From Solirubrobacter taibaiensis (GTDB lineage Bacteria; Actinomycetota; Thermoleophilia; Solirubrobacterales; Solirubrobacteraceae), in the NCBI GenBank assembly GCA_027587225.1, contig JAPDDQ010000003.1:62001-126000 (forward strand): 64,000 bases of DNA, written 5' to 3'. Positions 58,413 to 64,000 of the stretch are shown here, piece by piece. Numbering within the stretch: the first letter of the stretch is position 1; each line of letters begins with the position of its first letter. Both the position numbers and the translations under genes were made by a program. The notes beneath the pieces were generated by a model. That model did no database searches. It saw only the letters and a program-made list of their open reading frames with translations, and had not been told where the DNA came from.

Positions 58413-60548
58413 GTGATGCGTTTCAGGCCCAGAAGGGCAGCGTCAGCCCTGATAGCGATGGCGGCCGCGGGGGCGGCATTCGTCACGTCGACCGAGGTCG
58501 CGTCCGCGGCCGCGACCTTCAACACCGTCGAGAACCTCGGCGTACCCGGGAGCCAGACGTACGTCTACACGCCGTCGGAGCTGTACAGCCCGACGCCGAT
58601 GCTCACGCCGATCCTGTTCGTCTATTCAGACAACGGCTACGCATCCAAGGACGCGGCTTGGGCGGCAATCACCAGCGTCGGCCTTGACACGCTCGCCGAG
58701 GCAGAGCACGCGGCGATCATCGTGCAGAACCCAGTCTCGGCAGGCACTTGGGGCGCGTCCGACGTCACGGTCTACAAGGGCGTCCTGGACTACATCTTCG
58801 GGGGCAACACGGCAGCCAGCGGCAAGCCGGCGCTGAGCTACTACCGGATGAACTACATGCTCGGTGAAGGCAAGGGCGCGACCTTCATCAACCAGTACAT
58901 GACGCAGGCGCCGAACGTGAACCGCATCGCCGCCGTCGCCACCTTCGGCGGCACCATGCCGGCCGTGACCCCAGGCTCCGCCCTCCCGGCGTACATCGTG
59001 GGCGGCTCCACGCAGGCGGTCGACTACTACAAGGGCGTGAACGCCGTCAACGTCACGAGCGGCGGTACCTCCTACAACACCGTCAATCCCGCCAAGCGCG
59101 TCATCGTCAGCCCTTCGACGGACACCACGTTCAGCAAGGCGCAGATCACCCAGGCGTACGACTCGCTGTTCCGGTACACGGTCCGCCAAGGCCTGAGCAC
59201 GCCGATCTTCTACGACGCGGCCAGCACCGAGGACTTCACGCTCATGCAGCGCCCGAATCTCTCGGCGCTGGACCTCACGCAGAACCTGATCTCGGGAAGC
59301 GCCACCGGAACGACGGGCCAGACCCGCTGGTACGAGTGGGTGCCCAACGAGGTCCTCTCGGGCATGCAGACGGGTTCGACGAAGAAGTACCCGCTGGTCA
59401 TCGACCTTCACGGCCGCGGCGACCACGAGATCTACGAAGCCGAGAGCAACGGCTGGATCGACCTCGCGGGCAAGAAGAAGGTGATTGTCGTTGCGCCGTT
59501 CGACGAGACCGTCTCGTCCGTGATGAACCTGCTCGCGACGATCAAGAGCAAGTACCCGGTCGACCCGTCGCGGATCTATCTGACCGGCTACTCGATGGGC
59601 GCGAGCAACACCTGGATCATCTCGTCGACCTATCCCGACGTCTTCGCGGCGATCGCTCCGATGTCCTCGCCCGGTGCCGCTCCGGTGGCGACCCTTGCGA
59701 CGTGGAACGACAAGATCGACCTGCCGACGTACTACTCCGCAGGCACGAACGAGCGCGACGCCGTGTCGCGACCGAACGGGACCACGATCTTGGTGCCGCA
59801 GCTCAAGACGGCGAACTTGAACGCGCTCAACACCTACATGCGCCTGAACAACATCACGCCACCGACCAGCTACGACTTCGTCAAGTACCCGATCTACGGG
59901 TTCCCGGTGGAGAACTCCAAGGACATCGCCACGCAGTGGGGCTTTACGGTCACGACCGGGACGCTCAGCAACGCCTACGGCATCCCGCTGATGGAACTGG
60001 CCGTGGGGCAGAACCTCGATCACACCCACTACATGCCGTACGCGGACATCGCCTGGAACTTCATGAGCAAGTACTCGCGCGACCCGGTGACGGGCGAGAC
60101 CCACTACCTGATGGAGACATCGCAGCCCGGCACGGTCGGCGGAACGGTACCGGCGACGCTGTCTCTTTCGCTCGGCGCGCCGGGCAGCTTCGGGGCGTTC
60201 ACGCCAGGCCTGGATAGGACCTACGACACCAGCGCCACGGCCACCGTGGTCTCCACCGCCGGGGACGCAACGCTGTCGGTCAGCGATCCGTCGTCGAACG
60301 CGACGGGCCGGCTCGTAAATGGAGCGTTCTCACTCAGCGAGCCGTTGCAGGCCAAGGCCAACACGGGCGCGTTCGCGCCGGTGAGCACGACCGCCGGATC
60401 TCCGCTCACGCTGCTGACGTATGGGAATCCGATCAGCAACGACGCGGTCACGATCGGATTCCGCCAGCACATCGCGGCTATCCAGGCACTGCGCACAGGC
60501 ACCTACGGCAAGACCCTGACGTTCACGCTGTCGACTACGACGCCGTGA
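58413..60548 (+). CDS. Exported tandem alpha/beta-hydrolase with TLSTTTP module, copy 2
   Basis: 711 aa; GTG 58413 (or ATG 58416) after GAGAGGAG. Signal peptide to ASAAA. Same plan as 34603: an N-half with PMLTPILFVYSDNGYASKDAAW and a dead elbow GEGKG (Gly153 instead of Ser), and a C-half with PLVIDLHGRGDHEIYEAESNGW, KVIVVAPF, Ser394 in GYSMGAS and THYMP. The third Gly of the oxyanion HGGG is Arg here (HGRGD), which may change activity. C-terminal module at nt 60137-60545, short subtype, unlike copy 1. Confidence 0.87.
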   Translation: MMRFRPRRAASALIAMAAAGAAFVTSTEVASAAATFNTVENLGVPGSQTYVYTPSELYSPTPMLTPILFVYSDNGYASKDAAWAAITSVGLDTLAEAEHAAIIVQNPVSAGTWGASDVTVYKGVLDYIFGGNTAASGKPALSYYRMNYMLGEGKGATFINQYMTQAPNVNRIAAVATFGGTMPAVTPGSALPAYIVGGSTQAVDYYKGVNAVNVTSGGTSYNTVNPAKRVIVSPSTDTTFSKAQITQAYDSLFRYTVRQGLSTPIFYDAASTEDFTLMQRPNLSALDLTQNLISGSATGTTGQTRWYEWVPNEVLSGMQTGSTKKYPLVIDLHGRGDHEIYEAESNGWIDLAGKKKVIVVAPFDETVSSVMNLLATIKSKYPVDPSRIYLTGYSMGASNTWIISSTYPDVFAAIAPMSSPGAAPVATLATWNDKIDLPTYYSAGTNERDAVSRPNGTTILVPQLKTANLNALNTYMRLNNITPPTSYDFVKYPIYGFPVENSKDIATQWGFTVTTGTLSNAYGIPLMELAVGQNLDHTHYMPYADIAWNFMSKYSRDPVTGETHYLMETSQPGTVGGTVPATLSLSLGAPGSFGAFTPGLDRTYDTSATATVVSTAGDATLSVSDPSSNATGRLVNGAFSLSEPLQAKANTGAFAPVSTTAGSPLTLLTYGNPISNDAVTIGFRQHIAAIQALRTGTYGKTLTFTLSTTTP

Positions 60549-60606
60549 GGCGCTTGCGGCACACCTGCCGCGAAGACCCTAGGCCGGTCACCTAGGCCCC
60601 AATCGT

Positions 60607-60645
60607 CCGCCGGCTGCCCTGATCTCCCCTAGGGCAGACCGGCGG
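60607..60645 (+). terminator. Large hairpin after the second tandem hydrolase
   Basis: CCGCCGGCTGCCCT pairs with AGGGCAGACCGGCGG over 14 bp with one bulged base around a 10-nt loop. Confidence 0.6.
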
Positions 60646-60649
60646 GCGG

Positions 60650-60668
60650 CCCTCGTAGAGTACGAGGG
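60650..60668. promoter_or_regulatory. Perfect inverted repeat directly before the third LacI gene
   Basis: CCCTCGTA-GAG-TACGAGGG ends one base before the ATG at 60670. It could be an operator for a different regulator or an mRNA hairpin over the ribosome site; it does not match the CGTTCTA palindrome. Confidence 0.5.
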
Positions 60669-60669
60669 A

Positions 60670-61707
60670 ATGGCGGTAGACCGAGCTCCGAAACGTGTGA
60701 CGATCTTGGATGTCGCCGCCGCCAGTGGCGTGTCACGTGCCACGGTGTCGCTCGTGCTGCGCGACGAGCCCCGGGTCGCCGAAGGCACTCGCCAACGCGT
60801 GCACGAAGCCATCGAGCGCCTGGGCTACGTGTACGACCGCCGCGCCGCGAACATGCGCACGCAGCGGTCGATGACCGTCGGCCTGGTTGTGACCGATGTG
60901 CGCAACCCGTTCTTCGCCGAGCTCACCATGGCCGTCGAGAAGGCGCTCGAGGCAAGGGGCTACTCGATGTTGCAGGCGTACAGCCTCGATGAACGTGAAC
61001 GCGAGGCGCGACTCCTCGGCGTCGTGATCGAGCAGCGTGTCGACGGAGTGATCCTGCTCCCCTCGACTGACACCGAGGCGATGGATCTCCAACGACGGCT
61101 GAGCGCCGTCCCGCACGTCTTGATCGCGCGCAGCGTCGCCGACCACGATGCCGACTACGTCGGAGTGGACAACGTCCGCGCCGGGAGGCTGCTCGGGAAG
61201 CACCTAGGCGATGAGGGCTACCGCGATGTCGCATTCCTGGGTGGGCCACGGTCGACGGCCAGGGGCGATCGTCTGCGAGGTCTGCGATCAGGCCTCGCAC
61301 GGCATGGCGTCAAGATCGATGCGAAGCGCAACATCCAGACCGGGGCGAGCCGCGTCGGCGGGATCCAGGCGCTCGAAGCGCTATTAGAGACCGGAGCGCT
61401 GCCGGACGCGATCGCTTGCTACAGCGACATCGTGGCCATTGGCGTGGCGTCGGCGCTGCGAGCCGCCGGTATCGAGCCGGGGCGAGACGTTGCCGTGGGG
61501 AGCTTTGACGACAACCCTGGCTCAAGCCTCCAGCACCCGGCGCTGACTTCAGTCGCCACCTATCCGGAGCGCGTCGGCGCTGAAGCGGCACGACTGTTGA
61601 TCGAGCGCATCGATGCGCCGGACCTCGAGGCGCGCAGGGTCATCCTCGCGCCGACTTTGTCCGTGCGCGCGTCGAGCACCACGCTCGAGCGGCGCCAAGC
61701 GGCCTGA
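60670..61707 (+). CDS. LacI-family transcriptional regulator (paralogue 3)
   Basis: 345 aa. HTH VTILDVAAASGVSRATVSLVLRDEPRVAEGTRQRVHEAIERLGYVYDRRAANMRTQRSM; effector fold NPFFAELTMAVEKALEARGYSMLQAYSLDERERE, VDGVILLPSTDT, VAFLGGPRSTARGDRLRGLRSGL, ACYSDIVAIGVASALRAAGIEPGRDVAVGSFDD. The ligand-pocket end differs from paralogues 1 and 2 (GSFDDNPGSS in place of GFDD-P-EA), suggesting another effector. No CGTTCTA operator lies upstream of it, so its own control probably differs. It ends the regulon region. Confidence 0.92.
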   Translation: MAVDRAPKRVTILDVAAASGVSRATVSLVLRDEPRVAEGTRQRVHEAIERLGYVYDRRAANMRTQRSMTVGLVVTDVRNPFFAELTMAVEKALEARGYSMLQAYSLDEREREARLLGVVIEQRVDGVILLPSTDTEAMDLQRRLSAVPHVLIARSVADHDADYVGVDNVRAGRLLGKHLGDEGYRDVAFLGGPRSTARGDRLRGLRSGLARHGVKIDAKRNIQTGASRVGGIQALEALLETGALPDAIACYSDIVAIGVASALRAAGIEPGRDVAVGSFDDNPGSSLQHPALTSVATYPERVGAEAARLLIERIDAPDLEARRVILAPTLSVRASSTTLERRQAA

Positions 61708-61734
61708 CGGCCGCTCGACGCCATCGATCGGTGC

Positions 61735-63021
61735 TCAGCTCATTCCGAGGCCCCGGCGTCCGGTTTCGTTGAGCTGCTCGGGCTGGAAGCGATCGGGCCA
61801 AGTCCGCTCGTAGTGCTCCTCGGGGAAGTCGCTCGGGCTGTCGCCGACGAGGAACGCTTCGCGGACGCGCTCGGCGTAGCGCTCGTTGCGCGGGCACCAG
61901 GGAGCGGCGGGGATGTACATGACGTTGCCCCAGCCTTGCTGGTCGCGGACAGGCGCGACCGCGTGGATCATGTCGCAGTGCCACCAGACGGAGTCGCCGG
62001 CCTGGACGTCCGGGATGCTGCTGAGCGCGCGCATCAGGAGCGGGTGCCACTTCTCGATGGCGGGGAACACCTGGCTGACGGTGGTGCCGCACATGTCATC
62101 GTCGGCCACGTCGGAGAGCAACGGGCGCAGCATGAGGTACGCCATCGCCCCGGGGATCGGGACCGTCTGGAGCACACCTTGGTCGGCGGCCATGTCGGAC
62201 AGCGCGGTCCAGCCCTGGAAGGTGCGGAAGACGGAGCACATCGTCGTGCCGGGATACTGCGGGCCGGCGGTGCGGTGCGATGCGTCCCAAGGGTCGTACT
62301 GCTCGATCGAGCCGTCGAACAGGTGGCGGAAGGCCTGCTGGTAGGCCTGCGTCATCCACAGGTCCAGCGTGCCCGGATCCAAATGGGCGCCGAGGCCGTC
62401 GGAGCTCGCGCCCGGCGGGCGGCGGCGAATGCGGTCGGGGTAGAGCGAGTCCTGGTCGGGATCGAACCACTGGACGCCGTCGGTCTCGTACGTCCACAGG
62501 TGGTTCAGGAAGGACTGCACCTTCGCCATGCGGTCGCTCTGACGCGCCTCCATTTGCGCCGGTGACCAGTACACGGGATAGATCTCGGGCTTGGAACCGA
62601 CGCTGCCGAAGAAGTCGTCGCCAGGCCCGCGGTAGTTCTCGAAGAACTCGTTGCGCTCGACGTAGTCGACGATGTCCTGGTCCCAGCCGAGCGCCTGGTC
62701 GCGCTCGAAGTGTCCGCGCACGACGACGCAACCGCGTCGGCGCAGGTGCTCCATAGCTTCATCGGAGACAGTGCCGGCCTGGATGTCGGCGTAGTCGATG
62801 ACGGGCCAGATCGTCTCGCCACGCGCCTTGGCGGCCTCGATCTCCTCCACCTGCTCGGTCAGCTGCTCCGTCACGACGTCCCAGATCTCCTCGACCGTGC
62901 GGCCAGACGCCTCGATGCGTGCCCGGATCGCGGCCTTGATCTCGCGGGTCGCAGCCTTGAGGTCCTCAGGGGTGCTCTCCCAGTTGGGCAGTGGCGGGGT
63001 CGACGTGGCGGGGACGGACAT
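61735..63021 (-). CDS. DUF1479-family putative Fe(II)/2-oxoglutarate oxygenase
   Basis: 428 aa. Follows the DUF1479/YbiU family: IWPVIDYADIQAGTVSDEAMEHLRRRGCVVVRGHFERDQAL, YPVYWSPAQMEARQSDRM, LGAHLDPGTLDLWM (H-x-D of a double-stranded beta-helix metal site), YPGTTMCSVFRTFQGWTALSDMAADQGVLQTVPIPGAMAYLMLRPLL, and SVWWHCDMIHAVAPV with the distal His. Structure-based assignment puts the family with 2OG oxygenases; substrates are unknown. It diverges from the ROK regulator across a long inverted repeat. On the minus strand TTGCCT (63085-63080) and TACTCT (63062-63057) with a 17-bp spacer form a good promoter. Confidence 0.88.
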   Translation of the reverse strand: MSVPATSTPPLPNWESTPEDLKAATREIKAAIRARIEASGRTVEEIWDVVTEQLTEQVEEIEAAKARGETIWPVIDYADIQAGTVSDEAMEHLRRRGCVVVRGHFERDQALGWDQDIVDYVERNEFFENYRGPGDDFFGSVGSKPEIYPVYWSPAQMEARQSDRMAKVQSFLNHLWTYETDGVQWFDPDQDSLYPDRIRRRPPGASSDGLGAHLDPGTLDLWMTQAYQQAFRHLFDGSIEQYDPWDASHRTAGPQYPGTTMCSVFRTFQGWTALSDMAADQGVLQTVPIPGAMAYLMLRPLLSDVADDDMCGTTVSQVFPAIEKWHPLLMRALSSIPDVQAGDSVWWHCDMIHAVAPVRDQQGWGNVMYIPAAPWCPRNERYAERVREAFLVGDSPSDFPEEHYERTWPDRFQPEQLNETGRRGLGMS

Positions 63022-63030
63022 GGCACTCCT

Positions 63031-63098
63031 CTAGAAAGGACTCGTTACTGATTCGCAGAGTAGCGACCGATTTGCTTTTAGGCAAGAGTCCTTCCTAG
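63031..63098. promoter_or_regulatory. Divergent control region with long inverted repeat
   Basis: CTAGAAAGGACTC (63031-63043) and GAGTCCTTCCTAG (63086-63098) are inverted repeats with one mismatch in 13. Inside them lie CGTTACT and AGTAGCG with one mismatch in 7. They flank and overlap the oxygenase promoter and reach to one base before the ROK start codon. Confidence 0.7.
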
Positions 63099-63099
63099 A

Positions 63100-64000
63100 A
63101 TGTTCGCCGTGACCACCACAAAGCCGACGCTCGAGCTGTTGCGCTCGCTGTCCGACGAGCACGTGTTGCGGGTGCTGATGGCGAGACGGCAGGCGACGCG
63201 CGCCGAGATCGCGGCTGAGAGTGGTTTGTCCAAGCCGACGGTGTCGGAAAGCGTCCGGCGGTTGAGCGAGAACGGATCCGTGGTCGACACGGGTGAGCGC
63301 ACGACCGGGCGCGGCCGAGTAGGCACCTACTACGCGTTGCCCGACACAACGGGGTGTGCGTTGGTTGCGAGTGTCCTGCCGGACGGGATCATGGCCGAGG
63401 CAGTCGATGTCTACGGGCACGTTGTCGGCCAGGCGGACGTCTCGTTGCCTCGTTCCGTGGAGCCGGGACGGGTCGCGGAGGCGCTCGAGCAAGTCGCAGC
63501 CGCGTTGGCGGGGGAGGGCGTTGGACCGTTTCGGCTCGCGGTCGTCAGCGGTGCGGGCCCCGTTGATCGCGAGACCGGGAGGCTTGTCGAGCTTCCGGAT
63601 GCACCGGCTCTGCTGGGTGCGCTCGACGCACCTGCCGTCCTCTCCTCGTTGGTCGACGGACTGGTGACGGTGGACAACGACGTCAACTGGGCGGCACGTG
63701 CCGAGCACGATCACGGCCGTGCCGGAAGCGTGCGGGATTTCGTCTACTTGTTTCTCGATCAGGGGCTCGGATGCGCGGTTCTTGCCGACGGTGAGGTGCG
63801 GCGCGGGCACGCTGGCCTGGCCGGCGAGATCGCACACGTGATGACCGTCGGGCCGGACGGCGCCGCGATGCGGCTCACGGACGTCTTCGCCGCGCTCGGT
63901 CTGCGGCGGTCCGGTTCGACTGCGATCGACGTTCCGGTACTGCTCCGCGCCGTTGGGGCCGACGTCGACGTGCGAGACGCGCTTGCGCGCTCCCTCGCCG
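63100..64000 (+). CDS. ROK-family transcriptional regulator, 3' end cut by window edge
   Basis: At least 300 aa from ATG 63100 (GTG 63109 is an alternative). A winged HTH comes first (LLRSLSDEHVLRVLMARRQATRAEIAAESGLSKPTVSESVRRLSENGSVVDTGER, as in NagC/XylR-type ROK repressors), then the kinase-like fold: FRLAVVSGAGPVDRETGRLVELPDAPALL, VDNDVNWAARAEHDHG, FLDQGLGCAVLADGEVRRGHAGLAGEIAHVM. The G-L-A-G-E-I-x-H segment is the ROK signature; the Cys zinc cluster that would follow is not evident in the visible sequence. It probably controls the divergent DUF1479 gene and itself. Confidence 0.88.
   Translation, partial: MFAVTTTKPTLELLRSLSDEHVLRVLMARRQATRAEIAAESGLSKPTVSESVRRLSENGSVVDTGERTTGRGRVGTYYALPDTTGCALVASVLPDGIMAEAVDVYGHVVGQADVSLPRSVEPGRVAEALEQVAAALAGEGVGPFRLAVVSGAGPVDRETGRLVELPDAPALLGALDAPAVLSSLVDGLVTVDNDVNWAARAEHDHGRAGSVRDFVYLFLDQGLGCAVLADGEVRRGHAGLAGEIAHVMTVGPDGAAMRLTDVFAALGLRRSGSTAIDVPVLLRAVGADVDVRDALARSLA

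Noticed and set aside
24648-60548. Cell-wall sorting (LPXTG) or PEP-CTERM-type signal at the C-termini of the eight exported proteins
   Set aside because: No LPXTG-like pentapeptide, terminal hydrophobic helix or basic tail is present; the proteins end abruptly at TLSTTTP or TLSTTQP.
1-64000. CRISPR arrays, IS-element transposases and rRNA genes
   Set aside because: I saw no regularly spaced repeats, no transposase motifs and no rRNA sequence on either strand.

Overview
The window is high-GC DNA with dense, often stop-start-overlapping genes, GTG/TTG starts and actinobacterial families (WXG100-like protein, GpgS-type glycosyltransferase, many GxSxG exported esterases). I infer a soil actinobacterium, probably from the Solirubrobacterales/Thermoleophilia side. 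No rRNA or other phylogenetic marker is present to prove this. No gene in the window is chromosomally essential except a tRNA-His.

Layout. (1) 1-6636: a cut-off WXG100-like gene, then two minus-strand operons around a secreted M28 aminopeptidase. The operons encode a GT2-GpgS fusion, an FAD reductase, a NodS-like methyltransferase, an acyl-CoA dehydrogenase-like protein and a NodB-fold deacetylase, and look like a glycan/glycolipid modification cassette. (2) 6660-about 14980: a putative 8.3-kb integrative element in tRNA-His. It carries a tyrosine integrase, an excisionase-like protein, a sigma-like factor, a HicB-like protein, a gene under a LexA-type box, and an unrecognised 727-aa protein with a zinc ribbon and a PD-(D/E)XK-like C-terminus. 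A decayed tRNA-His-like fragment marks the likely far end. (3) 15029-24352: a DUF3500 lipoprotein, a TetR regulator, and a TetR-facing operon for a giant ThuA/sugar-dehydrogenase/cupredoxin protein, a multicopper oxidase and a small cupredoxin.

(4) 24526-61707 is the most interesting part: about 37 kb that reads as one carbohydrate-acquisition regulon. Eight exported proteins share the same C-terminal module, which ends in TLSTTTP (TLSTTQP in one). They are one tandem metallo-beta-lactamase protein, five Fes-type esterases and two tandem alpha/beta-hydrolase proteins. Three paralogous LacI regulators are interspersed. Five promoters have a TTGACA -35 and a -10 followed at about +1 by a palindrome of the type CGTTCTA-n-TAGAACG, and a sixth has the variant TAGAACGTTCTA over its -10. 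The operon at 43759-56188 encodes a Gfo/Idh/MocA dehydrogenase, a CoA-transferase, an enoyl-CoA hydratase, an aldehyde dehydrogenase, a GH88 unsaturated glucuronyl hydrolase, a XylF/ChvE-like ABC importer, a GMC oxidoreductase, KDPG aldolase and a KDG-kinase-like PfkB kinase. My reading (inference) is that surface esterases strip acyl groups, perhaps hydroxycinnamates, from a uronic-acid polysaccharide. The acyl group would be shortened by CoA transfer, hydration/retro-aldol and aldehyde oxidation, while the unsaturated uronate would go through KDG to pyruvate and glyceraldehyde-3-phosphate.

(5) 61735-64000: a DUF1479 oxygenase-like gene diverges from a ROK-family regulator that runs off the right edge. 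A long inverted repeat sits between them.
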